Counted from the first letter of the stretch, positions 8,276 to 17,252 are shown. The stretch: DNA of 64,000 nt from Acidobacteriota bacterium (GCA_014584695.1 JACTMI010000028.1:62001-126000); one strand, 5' to 3'. Numbers and translations: made by a program. Notes: a model not told the origin generated them from the letters alone.

Positions 8276-9564
8276 GCCGGCGCGGCCCGTACGCCATCCT
8301 GGCCGACTTGCGCGCCGGACGGCGCTTGGAGGCGCGGGACATCGCCGCGGTGGCCGCCGGAGCCGCGAGCGGCGCCTGGAGCGACGCCCAGCTGGGTGCC
8401 TTCCTGATGGCGGCCGCGATCCGCGGGCTGGACGGAGAGCAGACTCTGGCGCTGACGCGGGCCATGCTCGATTCCGGCGAGCGGTGGGATCTGTCCAGCG
8501 TCTTCCCGCGGCTCGGCGACAAGCACTCGACCGGCGGCGTTGGGGACAAGACGACGCTGATCGTCGGGCCCCTGGCGGCCGCGGCCGGGCTGCCGATGGC
8601 CATGCTGACGGGCCGCGGGCTGGGGCATACCGGTGGCACGGCCGATAAGCTCGAGGCGATTCCCGGGATCCACCAGGAGCTCGACCGCGAGCGGGCGCTC
8701 GAGCTCCTCGCCTCGACCGGGCTGGCCCTGGGCATCGCCACCGCGGGGATCGCGCCCGCCGACCGCAAGCTCTATGCGCTGCGGGACAGGACCGCGACGG
8801 TCGACTCCCTGCCCCTGATCGTGGCCAGCATCCTGTCGAAGAAGCTCGCCACCGGGGCCGCCGGAATCGTCTTCGACGTCAAGGTCGGCGATGCCGCCTT
8901 CCTGCCACGACTCGACGAGGCGCGGCAGCTCGCGACGTCGCTGGTGGAGATCTCGCGCGGTCTCGGCATCCGGGCGGTGGCGCTCCTGACCGACATGAAC
9001 CAGCCGCTGGGCGACTGGGCAGGCCACGCCTGCGAGGTCGCCGAAGCGCTCGATTGCCTGGCGGGACGGGGGCCCCGTGAGACGGTCGACCTCGCCATCG
9101 CGCTGGCCCGCGAGCTCGGACACGCCCTGGGCATGGACTGGACGGAGGCGGAGCTCCGCTCCCGGCTCGCCTCCGGCGCGGCGCGGGAGTGCTTCGTGCG
9201 CTGGGCGGTGGCCCAGGGCGCGCAGCCGGGTTGGTTCGACGCTCCGGAGCTGCCGCTGGCGCCCTTCGAGTCCGTGATCGAAGCCCCCCGCGCCGGCTGG
9301 GTGGGGCGGGTGGCGACACGCCGGCTCGGCCACCTGCTCGCCGACGCGGGTGCGGCCCGACCGGTGATCGGTGCCGACCTCGACCTCGGCGTCTCGCTGC
9401 GCTACACGACGCGCCTCGGGCGCCGGGTGGAGCCGGGAGACGAGCTCGCCCGGCTCTACCTGCGCCGCGAGGATCCGGCGCTGGTGGCGCGCGTCGGCGC
9501 CTGTTTCGAGATCGTCGAGCGGCCCGTCGCCGCGCCGCCGCTCATCGTCGAGCGGGTCGCCTGA
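8272..9564 (+). CDS. deoA: thymidine/pyrimidine-nucleoside phosphorylase
   Basis: The enzyme cleaves thymidine or uridine with phosphate to base plus (deoxy)ribose-1-phosphate. The 430-residue product shows the family signature region: DKHSTGGVGDKTTLI around residues 83-97 (phosphate and nucleoside binding) and TGRGLGHTGGTADKLEAIPG, followed by the lower-lobe SKKLATGA. The start is the TTG at 8272, whose TTGA overlaps the stop of the TPR gene. From sequence alone I cannot separate a strict thymidine phosphorylase from a broader pyrimidine phosphorylase. Confidence 0.92.
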   Translation: MSRRGPYAILADLRAGRRLEARDIAAVAAGAASGAWSDAQLGAFLMAAAIRGLDGEQTLALTRAMLDSGERWDLSSVFPRLGDKHSTGGVGDKTTLIVGPLAAAAGLPMAMLTGRGLGHTGGTADKLEAIPGIHQELDRERALELLASTGLALGIATAGIAPADRKLYALRDRTATVDSLPLIVASILSKKLATGAAGIVFDVKVGDAAFLPRLDEARQLATSLVEISRGLGIRAVALLTDMNQPLGDWAGHACEVAEALDCLAGRGPRETVDLAIALARELGHALGMDWTEAELRSRLASGAARECFVRWAVAQGAQPGWFDAPELPLAPFESVIEAPRAGWVGRVATRRLGHLLADAGAARPVIGADLDLGVSLRYTTRLGRRVEPGDELARLYLRREDPALVARVGACFEIVERPVAAPPLIVERVA

Positions 9565-9591
9565 CGGCGCCGGGCTCGCCGCCCCGCAGCG

Positions 9592-10740
9592 TCAGAACGA
9601 GCTCTTGCCGAAGTTCGCCGCCAGGATGGCGAGGTCGGAGCCGTCGATCCGGCCGTCGGAGTCGAGGTCGGCGGCGGCGCTGTAACGGCTCTCCCCGGCG
9701 CGACTGCCGAACGCGAGGGCGAGCCGGACCAGATCGAGCCCGTCGACGCGTCCGCTGCGGTCGATGTCGCCGGGCAGGAAGGTGGTCCCCGCGATCAGGA
9801 ATTCCGAGACGACGCGGTCGATGGTGTTGGGCGGCGACGCCAGATCGCGGCTGCGTATGGTCAGCGACTGACGACCGGTCAAGGGAGCGATCGGGCGATA
9901 GCGCAAGGTCACCGACTTCGCGTCACCGGTCACGGAGGCGGTCAACGTCGAGTCGCCGAGCAGGAGCACCGTGGCCTCGGTGTCGATTCCGGTGCCCAGG
10001 TCGTAGAGCACCACCTGCAGCTGCGGCGTCGAAGAGACGTCGATCGAATCGTCCACTGGCAGGACGAAGGCGGGCACCGGCGGCACGCGGTCGCGCCCCA
10101 GCAGGAGGTCGGCGAAGACCCCGGCCAACAGGTCGTAGCCCGCGGCGTTGGGATGGAACTCGTCCGCGTAGAAGCGGGCGAAGAGATCGTCCGTCTGCGA
10201 CAGCACCTCGTAGGGATCGACCAGCGGGGCCTCCAGCTCGTGGGCGATGCGCCGCACCTGCCAGGCCAGGTACTCCGTTTCGCGCAGGCGGGCGGCATTG
10301 GTGCCGCTCGGCCGCCGCGGCACGATGGTGGCGATCGCCACGGTCGCGAAGCCGCGCTGGCGCCCGCGCCGGACCAGGCTCTCGAGGTTCGTCGCCACGG
10401 TCTCGGCCGAGATGCCCTGCGCGATGTCGTTGGTGCCCTCCATCAGCAACAGGGTGGCCGTGCCGCCGCCGGAGAGCGTCGAGAGCCGGGAGAGGCCCTC
10501 GACGGTCGTCTCGCCGTCGACGCCGCGGTTCTCGACCACCGCGTCGCGGCCGGCGCCGTTGAGGAGCACCTGCAGCCGCGCCGGATAGCCCCCCTTGTCC
10601 GGATCGTCGCCGAGGCCGCGGGTGATGGAGTCGCCGAAGGCGACGTAGCGGCTCGACTGGGCTTCGAGGGCGGCGCCGCCGCAGAGGGCGGCGAGTCCGA
10701 GCGCGAGCGGGAGGCGGCGCAGGCCTGCCCTCACCGCCAT
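9592..10740 (-). CDS. secreted SGNH-family hydrolase with C-terminal dockerin domain
   Basis: The 382-residue protein has an N-terminal signal peptide (RLPLALGLAALCGGAALEAQ). A GDSL/SGNH esterase domain follows: block I FGDSITRG with nucleophile Ser38, block III GTNDI, and block V DEFHPNAAG with the catalytic Asp/His. A beta-rich stretch leads to two dockerin-type calcium loops at the end (DIDRSGRVDGLDLV and DLDSDGRIDGSDLA). Substrate is unknown; SGNH enzymes act on acetylated glycans, lipids or esters. The ATG lies inside the last codons of the upstream gene (10-base overlap), so the two are cotranscribed. The start was set by the signal peptide. Confidence 0.88.
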   Translation of the reverse strand: MAVRAGLRRLPLALGLAALCGGAALEAQSSRYVAFGDSITRGLGDDPDKGGYPARLQVLLNGAGRDAVVENRGVDGETTVEGLSRLSTLSGGGTATLLLMEGTNDIAQGISAETVATNLESLVRRGRQRGFATVAIATIVPRRPSGTNAARLRETEYLAWQVRRIAHELEAPLVDPYEVLSQTDDLFARFYADEFHPNAAGYDLLAGVFADLLLGRDRVPPVPAFVLPVDDSIDVSSTPQLQVVLYDLGTGIDTEATVLLLGDSTLTASVTGDAKSVTLRYRPIAPLTGRQSLTIRSRDLASPPNTIDRVVSEFLIAGTTFLPGDIDRSGRVDGLDLVRLALAFGSRAGESRYSAAADLDSDGRIDGSDLAILAANFGKSSF

Positions 10741-11636
10741 CCGCTTTCGAGGCGCTGCTCCCCCCAGGAGAGCTCCACCGTCGCGCCGTCGACGCGGACG
10801 GCGGGCCGAGCGCGGTCGGCCGTCTCGAAGAAGGCGGTGCGGCGCGTCTCGCCGGAGCGATCGAGCTCCGTGATCGTCCAGCCGGCTGGGCGCGCGTTGC
10901 GGAACAGCAGCCGAGGCGTCTCCGCGGCCGGCACGAAGCTGGGGAAGAGCGAGCCTGCAGGGCCGGCCCAGCGCGCGGGCCGGAAGCGCTCGCCATCGAA
11001 GCGGGCGACGGCGACGCGGTACTCGCCCTCGGCGTAGCGGCTCCAGGCCACGAGTGCGCCGGTCCCCACGGCCGTCACCGCGGGGGTGATGTCGGGCGTA
11101 TCGTTGTCCTCGGCGATGCGCGTCGGTTCGCTCCAGCGGCCGTCCGGGACACGCAGCGCCGCCACGATCTCGTCGTCCGATCCGTCGTAGGCCGCCCAAA
11201 CGAGCAGCAGCCGGCCATCCTCCAGGCGCACGCCAGCGAGCGCGAGCTGGCTGCCTGGGCCGGGGGCCGAGATCTCCTCGACCTCCCCCCAGCCGGCACC
11301 CAGCCAGGGGGCGAAGCGGACACCGTAGGACTCCCGGCTCTCCCCCTCGAGCCAGGCCAGGCCGACCAGCTCACCGCCGGCGGTGAACGGCAGCGGCCCG
11401 TCGACGAGCGAGGCGCGGCGCTCGAGCGGCTGAGGGAGCTCGATCGCGGCGCCCGCGGGGTTTTCGAGCCGGAGCGCGAGGGTCCGGCCCGCAGGGGTGG
11501 CGCGGGTGCCTGCGACCAACGTGCCGCCAGCGAGCGCGACGCGGAGCTCGGATTCCCCGGGCACGGCCGAAGCGCTGGGCGGGAGGAGCAACGCGCCGGC
11601 CACGAGAGCGAAGCAAATGCAGGGGCTGGTCTTCAC
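10731..11636 (-). CDS. secreted protein with beta-propeller-like repeats, function unknown
   Basis: The protein has 301 residues with a clear signal peptide (ICFALVAGALLLPPSASA). The mature part consists of repeated beta-strand units such as LAGVRLEDGRLLLVWAAYDG, AVTAVGTGALVAWSRYAEGE and PSFVPAAETPRLLFRNAR, reminiscent of sialidase/BNR-type propeller blades but lacking clear Asp-boxes. No catalytic motif is visible. It is the first gene of a two-gene unit with the dockerin-bearing SGNH hydrolase. A strong promoter (TTGACA, 18-base spacer, TACCAT) ends eight bases before the ATG. Confidence 0.7.
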   Translation of the reverse strand: MKTSPCICFALVAGALLLPPSASAVPGESELRVALAGGTLVAGTRATPAGRTLALRLENPAGAAIELPQPLERRASLVDGPLPFTAGGELVGLAWLEGESRESYGVRFAPWLGAGWGEVEEISAPGPGSQLALAGVRLEDGRLLLVWAAYDGSDDEIVAALRVPDGRWSEPTRIAEDNDTPDITPAVTAVGTGALVAWSRYAEGEYRVAVARFDGERFRPARWAGPAGSLFPSFVPAAETPRLLFRNARPAGWTITELDRSGETRRTAFFETADRARPAVRVDGATVELSWGEQRLESGWR

Positions 11637-11644
11637 GACAGCGG

Positions 11645-11674
11645 ATGGTACGAACCCCGCGGACGCACTGTCAA
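11645..11674 (-). promoter_or_regulatory. promoter of the propeller/SGNH unit (leaderless arrangement)
   Basis: On the minus strand TTGACA (11674-11669) and TACCAT (11650-11645) are separated by 18 bases. The -10 box ends eight bases before the ATG at 11636, so transcription should begin at or next to the start codon. Confidence 0.6.
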
Positions 11675-11697
11675 ACGTCGACGCGTGGAGGCTCTGC

Positions 11698-11703
11698 TAT
11701 CCT
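11698..11703 (+). promoter_or_regulatory. -10 box (TATCCT) of cinA, leaderless arrangement
   Basis: TATCCT is followed by seven bases and then the GTG start of cinA. A -35 element is not obvious; the region also carries the -35 of the divergent unit. Confidence 0.45.
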
Positions 11704-11710
11704 GCCGCGC

Positions 11711-12982
11711 GTGCTCGCGGCGATCGTCGCGGTCGGGTCCGAGCTGCTCTCGACCGACCGGCTGGACACCAACTCACTCCAGATCACGGCCCTGCTCGAG
11801 CGCCATGCCGTCGAGCTCCAGGGCAAGTCCGTGGTCGGCGACGATCCGGTGGCGCTCGCCGCGGAGCTGCGGCACCGTCTCGACGAGGTCGATCTGGTGG
11901 TGGTCTGTGGCGGCCTCGGCCCGACCGCGGACGACGTCACGCGCGAGGCCGCGGCGGCCATGCTCGGCCGCGAGCTGATCGAGGATCCCGAGGTCTGGGC
12001 CCGCATCGAGCGGCGGTTCCGCTCGTTCGGCAGGGTGCCGAGCGAGAACAACCGCCGCCAGGCCCAGGTGATTGCCGGCGGGCGAGTGCTCCCCAACCGC
12101 CACGGCACCGCGCCCGGGATGATGATCGAGGAGCGGGGAAAGACCCTGGTGCTGATGCCAGGGGTGCCGTTCGAGCTCACGGCCCTGCTCGCCGAGCATC
12201 TGGAGCCCTGGCTCGCCGAGCGCAGCCGCGGGAGTGAGATCGAGCGCGTCACGCTGCGAACGGCGCTGCGGCCCGAGTCCGAAGTGGACCGTGCCCTCGA
12301 GCCAGCCTACCGGGAGCTCGGCCGCGAGCGGATCACCGTGCTCGCGTCGCCCGGGGAAGTGAAGGTGCGGCTCGAGGCGGCCGGCACGGCTGCGGAGCGC
12401 CAGGAGCGGCTCGCGGTGATGGAACGACGGATTCGCGAGCTGCTCGGCGCGGCGATCTACGGCCGCGGCGAATCGACGCTGGAGGCGGTCGTCGGTGAGC
12501 TGCTGGCGACTCGTGGCGCCACGCTGGCGGTGGCGGAGTCGTGCACGGGGGGGCTGCTCGCCGAGCGGCTGACGCGCGTGCCCGGGAGCAGCCGCTATTT
12601 CCCGGGCGGCCTGATCTGTTACTCGGACGCCGCGAAACAGGCGCTGGCCGGTGTGCCAGCCGACCTTCTCGCGCGTTACGGGGCGGTCTCGGAGCCGGTC
12701 GCCCGCGCGCTCGCCATGGGAGCTCGCGAGCGGTTCGCGGCCACGTACGGTGTCGGCATCACCGGCATCGCCGGGCCCGGGGGCGGCAGCGCGGAGAAGC
12801 CGGCCGGGACCGTGCACTTCGCGGTCGCGGGTCCCGGCGGCTCGGTACGCCACCACCATCTGCGCTTCCCGGGTGACCGCGAACGAGTTCGCACCTTTGC
12901 CGCCACGGCGGCGCTCGAGCTGGTCCGACGGCTCCTGCTCGACATCGACGAGCCGCTCTGGAGCGGAGAGCGCCCGACGTGA
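11711..12982 (+). CDS. cinA: CinA family protein: nicotinamide-nucleotide amidohydrolase with MoCF-like N-domain
   Basis: The 423-residue product has both domains. The N-terminal competence/damage-inducible MoCF-type domain (AIVAVGSELLSTDRLDTNS, VVCGGLGPTADDVTRE) matches bifunctional enzymes with ADP-ribose/CoA pyrophosphatase activity. The C-terminal PncC domain (VAESCTGGLLAERLT near residue 275; GITGIAGPGGG) deamidates NMN to nicotinate mononucleotide. The GTG at 11711 is the only plausible start that keeps the conserved N-terminus, and a -10 box lies just before it. The stop overlaps thpR (GTGA). Confidence 0.92.
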   Translation: MLAAIVAVGSELLSTDRLDTNSLQITALLERHAVELQGKSVVGDDPVALAAELRHRLDEVDLVVVCGGLGPTADDVTREAAAAMLGRELIEDPEVWARIERRFRSFGRVPSENNRRQAQVIAGGRVLPNRHGTAPGMMIEERGKTLVLMPGVPFELTALLAEHLEPWLAERSRGSEIERVTLRTALRPESEVDRALEPAYRELGRERITVLASPGEVKVRLEAAGTAAERQERLAVMERRIRELLGAAIYGRGESTLEAVVGELLATRGATLAVAESCTGGLLAERLTRVPGSSRYFPGGLICYSDAAKQALAGVPADLLARYGAVSEPVARALAMGARERFAATYGVGITGIAGPGGGSAEKPAGTVHFAVAGPGGSVRHHHLRFPGDRERVRTFAATAALELVRRLLLDIDEPLWSGERPT

Positions 12983-13542
12983 GGGCTTTCGTTGCACTGT
13001 CGCCGCCGGCCGCCGTGCGGGCCGAGATCGCGAGCTGGGCAGCGCGCCTGGCCGGTCGGCTACCCGAGGCCCGATGGGTCCGGGCCGAGAGTCTCCACCT
13101 GACCCTCCTCTTCTTGGGCGAGGTCGAGACCGGCGCGGCGGCGCAGCTGAGCGCCGCGCTGGCCGCCGGGCTGTCCGACCGCCGGGCCTTCACCGCCCGG
13201 CTCGGCCGACTCGGCTGTTTCCCCGCCCGGGGGCCGCTGCGCGTTCTCTGGCTGGGCGTCGAACCCGAGCCGGCACTCGCCGGGCTGGCCGAGTCGGCGG
13301 TTGCGGCGGCCGAGCAGGCGGGTCGGGATTTCGATCGCCGCCCCTTCCACCCGCACCTCACCCTGGCACGCTGCAAGTCGCCCTGGCCCGCGGCGCTGCG
13401 CGAGCGGCTGGCGGCGCCCCCGATCGCCCCACCGAAGCTCGAGTTCGAGGTGGCGTCGATCGAGCTGATGGCGAGCGAGCTGGCTCCCGGTGGCTCGCGC
13501 TACTCCGTGCTCGCGTCGCTGGCCTTGGGGGCCCCGGCTTGA
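12979..13542 (+). CDS. thpR: RNA 2',3'-cyclic phosphodiesterase
   Basis: ThpR (LigT/2H family) opens 2',3'-cyclic phosphates on RNA ends. The protein has 187 residues and the two HxTL catalytic motifs that define the 2H fold: HLTLLFLGEV near residue 35 and HPHLTLARCK near residue 125. GTG start, overlapping the cinA stop; its own stop overlaps the TTG of plsY. Confidence 0.92.
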   Translation: MRAFVALSPPAAVRAEIASWAARLAGRLPEARWVRAESLHLTLLFLGEVETGAAAQLSAALAAGLSDRRAFTARLGRLGCFPARGPLRVLWLGVEPEPALAGLAESAVAAAEQAGRDFDRRPFHPHLTLARCKSPWPAALRERLAAPPIAPPKLEFEVASIELMASELAPGGSRYSVLASLALGAPA

Positions 13543-14159
13543 CCCGCTCCTGGCTGCTGCTCGCCGGGTCCTACCTGCTCGGATCGGTCTCCTTCGGCCT
13601 GATCGTGGTCTGGAGCCTGCGTCGGGTCGACCTGCGTGCGCTCGGCAGCGGCAATGCCGGCGCGACCAACGTCCTGCGCGCCAGCGGCCGCTGGCCGGCG
13701 CTCGTGGTGCTCGCGCTCGACATCGCCAAGGGCTACCTGCCAGTACGGCTGGCCCGCCACCTCGAAGCTACGCCCGAGCTGATCGCCGGGGCGGCGCTCG
13801 CCGCGGTGCTGGGCCACGTCTTCCCGCTCTTCTTCGGCTTTCGCGGCGGCAAAGGGGTGGCGACCGGGTTCGGCGCTTTTCTGGCGCTCGTCCCGCTCGC
13901 CGCGGCGGCAGCCGCGGCCCTCTTCGTGGGGCTCGTGCTGCTGTTCCGCTATGTCTCTGTCGGCTCGATCGGGGCAGCGCTCTCCGTGGCGGCCTTCGCG
14001 GCGCTGTTCGCGCGGCTCGGCTGGACCGAGGAGCTGCCGGCGGGGGCGCTCGCGCTCACCGTGGTCACCGCGGGGGTCGTCCTGGTGCGCCATGCCGAGA
14101 ACGTCCGCCGCCTGCTGAGCGGCCGCGAGCGGCGACTGGGGGAGGGGAGGCGAGCATGA
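13539..14159 (+). CDS. plsY: glycerol-3-phosphate acyltransferase PlsY
   Basis: PlsY moves an acyl group from acyl phosphate to glycerol-3-phosphate, the first step of phospholipid synthesis at the inner membrane. It has 206 residues and several hydrophobic helices, with the conserved loops LGSGNAGATNVLR, DIAKGYLPV and FRGGKGVATGFG. The start is TTG at 13539, overlapping the thpR stop (TTGA). It sits directly before gpsA, which supplies its substrate. Confidence 0.94.
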   Translation: MTRSWLLLAGSYLLGSVSFGLIVVWSLRRVDLRALGSGNAGATNVLRASGRWPALVVLALDIAKGYLPVRLARHLEATPELIAGAALAAVLGHVFPLFFGFRGGKGVATGFGAFLALVPLAAAAAAALFVGLVLLFRYVSVGSIGAALSVAAFAALFARLGWTEELPAGALALTVVTAGVVLVRHAENVRRLLSGRERRLGEGRRA

Positions 14160-15169
14160 GACCGATCGGCATCCTCGGCGCGGGCTCCTTCGGCACCGCG
14201 CTGGCGGTTCACAGCGCGCGCACCGGGCAGCCGACCCGGCTCTGGGTTCGGCGGCGAGACGCCTGCGCGGAGCTCGCCCGCGACCGGGAGAATCGGCTCT
14301 ATCTGCCGGGCGTGCCGTTCCCGGAGCCGCTCGAGGTGACCCACGACCTGACTCGCCTCGCCGAGACAGAGCCGCTGGTGGTGGCGGCGCCGTCGCACGG
14401 CTACCGCTCGGTGCTCGCCGAGCTGCTGGCGGCGCGGGTCTCTCGCGAGCCGCTGACCGTGGTGTCGGCGACCAAGGGCATCGAGGTCGAGAGCCTGGCA
14501 CGGATGAGCCGGGTGTCAGAAGAGGAGTGTGCCCGCGCCGGCGTCGCCTGCCGGTTCGCGGTGCTCTCCGGGCCCACCTTCGCCGCCGAGCTGGCGCGCG
14601 CGGCACCCTCGGCCGCGGTCATCGCATCGGCCGACGGTGCCCTGGCGGCGGCCCTGCGCCACTCCATGGCGAGCCCGACCCTGCGCCTCTACAGCTCCAC
14701 GGACGTGGTCGGCGTCGAGATTGCCGGCACCGCGAAGAACGTCATCGCGATCGCCGCCGGGGTGGTGGCCGGGCTGGGTCTCGGGCACAACACGCTCGCG
14801 GCGCTGATCACGCGCGGGCTGCACGAAATGACCCGCCTGGTCGTCGCTTCGGGCGGCGAAGCCGAGACGCTGCGCGGCTTGGCTGGCCTCGGCGACCTGG
14901 TGCTCACCTGCACCGGTGGGTTGTCGCGCAACCGGCGGACCGGCGTCGAGTTGGCGCAAGGGCGCAGCCTGGAGTCGATCGTGGGTGGCACCACGGAGGT
15001 CGCGGAGGGAGTGCGCAATTCGCGCGCCATCCAGAGCCTGGCGCGCGCGTGTGAAGTCGAGATGCCGATCATCGAGCAGATGGTCGCGGTGATGTACGAG
15101 GGCAAGGCGCCGAAGGCCGCGGTCCACGAGCTGATGACGCGGGATCTGAAGCGTGAATCCCAACTCTGA
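14156..15169 (+). CDS. gpsA: NAD(P)-dependent glycerol-3-phosphate dehydrogenase
   Basis: GpsA reduces dihydroxyacetone phosphate to sn-glycerol-3-phosphate for lipid synthesis. The 337-residue protein has the Rossmann motif GILGAGSFGTALA, SATKGIE, LSGPTFAAELA, the catalytic region GTAKNVIAIAAGVVAGLG, and GLAGLGDLVLTCTGGLSRNR. The ATG overlaps the plsY stop (ATGA), and GGAGGGGAGG just upstream gives a strong ribosome site. The 3' end overlaps the next gene by 17 bases. Confidence 0.96.
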   Translation: MRPIGILGAGSFGTALAVHSARTGQPTRLWVRRRDACAELARDRENRLYLPGVPFPEPLEVTHDLTRLAETEPLVVAAPSHGYRSVLAELLAARVSREPLTVVSATKGIEVESLARMSRVSEEECARAGVACRFAVLSGPTFAAELARAAPSAAVIASADGALAAALRHSMASPTLRLYSSTDVVGVEIAGTAKNVIAIAAGVVAGLGLGHNTLAALITRGLHEMTRLVVASGGEAETLRGLAGLGDLVLTCTGGLSRNRRTGVELAQGRSLESIVGGTTEVAEGVRNSRAIQSLARACEVEMPIIEQMVAVMYEGKAPKAAVHELMTRDLKRESQL

Positions 15170-15896
15170 GCCAGTGCCGGCGGGGCGAAGTACGAGGAGC
15201 GACCGCGCGGCGGCCCTCGCCGCGCTCGAGGCGGAGATCATCGCTTGTGAGCGCTGTCCCCGTCTCCGCCGTTGGTGCCGGCAGGTCGCGAGCGAGAAGG
15301 TGCGGCGCTTCGCCGCCGAGACCTACTGGGCCCGCCCGGTCCCCGGCTTCGGCGATGTCTCGGCACGCCTGATGGTCGTCGGCCTCGCTCCGGCGGCGCA
15401 CGGCGGCAACCGGACCGGCCGCGTCTTCACCGGCGACCGGTCGGGGGACTTCCTGTTCGCCGCGCTGCACCGCGCCGGCTTCGCCGACCGGCCGGAGTCG
15501 ATCCGGCGCGGAGACGGTCTCTCGCTCGCCGACGCCTGGATCGCGCCGTTGGTCCGCTGCGCGCCACCGGCCAACCGGCCCGAGCCGGCAGAGATCGAGC
15601 GCTGCCGGAGCTTCCTGGCGCGCGAGCTCGACCTGCTCGCCGGCGTGCGGGCGGTGTTGGCTCTCGGCGGCGTGGCCTGGAGGGGCTTCGTCGGTCTGGA
15701 GCGGCGGGCTGGCCGCCTCCAGGGACCGGCTCCCGCCTTCGCGCATGGCGCCGAGGTCGCGGTCGGCGCCTACCGGCTCTTCGGCTCGTACCACCCCTCG
15801 CAGCAGAACACGTTCACGGGTCGGCTGACGGCGGCGATGCTGGACGAGGTGCTGGCGCGGGTTCGTCGATATCTGGAGGGGCCTGCCCGGTGCTAG
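15153..15896 (+). CDS. family 5 (UDGb) uracil-DNA glycosylase, iron-sulfur type
   Basis: The enzyme removes uracil (and in this family other deaminated or damaged bases) from DNA. The 247-residue product has motif A GLAPAAHGGNRTGRVFTGD, where family 5 enzymes lack the usual polar catalytic residue, and motif B SYHPSQQNTF. Four cysteines (about 32, 35, 136, 151) are placed as in the 4Fe-4S UDGs. The start is the GTG at 15153, inside the last codons of gpsA, which implies translational coupling with the lipid genes. Confidence 0.88.
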   Translation: MNPNSEPVPAGRSTRSDRAAALAALEAEIIACERCPRLRRWCRQVASEKVRRFAAETYWARPVPGFGDVSARLMVVGLAPAAHGGNRTGRVFTGDRSGDFLFAALHRAGFADRPESIRRGDGLSLADAWIAPLVRCAPPANRPEPAEIERCRSFLARELDLLAGVRAVLALGGVAWRGFVGLERRAGRLQGPAPAFAHGAEVAVGAYRLFGSYHPSQQNTFTGRLTAAMLDEVLARVRRYLEGPARC

Positions 15897-15927
15897 TCTG
15901 CCCCCCGCAACCAACGGAGGCCTGAGA

Positions 15928-17217
15928 ATGCGTGTCCTGTTTCGTGTCGCGGTGGTTCTGTGGCTGTCGACACCGGCCCTGGCGTCCGAAGTGGTCCAGA
16001 TCGTCCATGTCGGCCACCTGATCGACGGCCTGGGCGGAGCGCCACGGGAGCGGGTGACGGTCGTGGTCCGGGGCGAGCGGATCGCCGAGGTCCTCGAGGG
16101 ATTCCGCCCCGCCGGCGCGGACGAGCGGCTGGTCGACCTGTCGGCGGCCTGGGTGATGCCGGGGTGGATCGACCTGCACGTCCACCTCGGCGGCGAGATG
16201 TCGCCGAGCTCCTACCTCGAAGAGTTCACTTCGAATCCCGCGGACTTCGCGTTGCGCGCCGCGCTGCACGCGCGCCGGACCCTCGAGGCGGGCTTCACCA
16301 CCGTGCGGCAGCCGGGCGACATGGCGGGGGAGTCGCTGGCCCTGCGTGACGCGATTCGCAAGGGCTGGGTGCCCGGTCCACGGATCTTCTCCGCGGGCAA
16401 GTCGATCGCGACCACCGGTGGACACGCCGACCCCACGAACGGCTGGTGCGACCTGATCGTCGGCGACCCGGGGCCGAAAGAGGGGGTGGTCAACGGACCG
16501 CACGAGGCGGCCAAAGCGGTGCGGCAGCGCTACAAGGAGGGGGCCGACTTCGTCAAGATCACCGCGACCGGCGGCGTCCTGTCGCTGGCGCGCAGCGCGG
16601 ATGCGCCGCAGTTCTCGGACGAGGAGCTCGCGGCGGTGGTGCGGACGGCGCGCGACTACGGCTTCCACGTCGCCGCGCACGCGCACGGGGCCGAGGGGAT
16701 GAAGCGGGCGATCCGCGCCGGCGTCACCTCGATCGAACACGGCACGTTTCTCGACGCCGAAGGCATCCGGTTGATGAAGGAGCGGGGCACCTGGTACGTG
16801 CCCACTCTCTCGGCCGGCATCTTCGTCGGCGAGAAGGCGGTGATCGAGGGCTTCTTCCCGGAGATCGTGCGGCCGAAAGCCGAGAAGGTGGGCCGTCAGA
16901 TCCGGGAGACCGCCGCCGAGGCGCATCGCGCGGGGGTGCGGATCGCGTTCGGTACCGATGCCGGCGTCTCTCCGCACGGGGAGAACGCGAAGGAGTTCCG
17001 CTACCTGGTCGAAGCCGGGATGTCCCCGCTCCAGGCGATCGTCGCGGCCACTTCGAGCGCCGCCGCCGTGCTCGGCGCCGAGGCGGACCTCGGCGCGGTG
17101 GCGCCCGGCCGCCTCGCCGACCTGGTGGCGGTGGGCCGCGACCCGCTGGCCGACGTCGGCGCGCTCGAGTCCGTGACCTTCGTCATGAAAGGCGGAAAGG
17201 TCGTCGTCGCGCGCTGA
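15928..17217 (+). CDS. exported metal-dependent amidohydrolase (COG1228 type)
   Basis: The protein has 429 residues with a signal peptide (RVLFRVAVVLWLSTPALA) and so acts outside the cytoplasm. The amidohydrolase TIM barrel is complete: metal ligands in WIDLHVHLGG, the carboxylated Lys in FVKITATGGV, His in AAHAHGAEG and IEHGTFLD, and the Asp in FGTDAGVSPHG. Relatives include bacterial Xaa-Arg/Xaa-Pro type dipeptidases and imidazolonepropionase-like proteins; the signal peptide argues against HutI. A GGAGG ribosome site and a TAGTCT box (15894-15899) precede it. Substrate unknown. Confidence 0.85.
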   Translation: MRVLFRVAVVLWLSTPALASEVVQIVHVGHLIDGLGGAPRERVTVVVRGERIAEVLEGFRPAGADERLVDLSAAWVMPGWIDLHVHLGGEMSPSSYLEEFTSNPADFALRAALHARRTLEAGFTTVRQPGDMAGESLALRDAIRKGWVPGPRIFSAGKSIATTGGHADPTNGWCDLIVGDPGPKEGVVNGPHEAAKAVRQRYKEGADFVKITATGGVLSLARSADAPQFSDEELAAVVRTARDYGFHVAAHAHGAEGMKRAIRAGVTSIEHGTFLDAEGIRLMKERGTWYVPTLSAGIFVGEKAVIEGFFPEIVRPKAEKVGRQIRETAAEAHRAGVRIAFGTDAGVSPHGENAKEFRYLVEAGMSPLQAIVAATSSAAAVLGAEADLGAVAPGRLADLVAVGRDPLADVGALESVTFVMKGGKVVVAR

Positions 17218-17246
17218 ATCTCGCCGGCCGGGCCCCGGGGCCGCGA

Positions 17247-17252
17247 TAGACT
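17247..17252 (+). promoter_or_regulatory. -10 box (TAGACT) of guaA, near-leaderless arrangement
   Basis: TAGACT ends ten bases before the guaA ATG, and no Shine-Dalgarno sequence fits in between. The -35 is not recognisable in the GC-rich sequence upstream. Confidence 0.4.

Noticed and set aside
15928-17217. Imidazolonepropionase (HutI) completing a histidine pathway with hutH and hutU
   Set aside because: The fold is related, but the protein begins with a signal peptide and so is exported. HutI is cytoplasmic, and the gene is not coupled to either hut gene.
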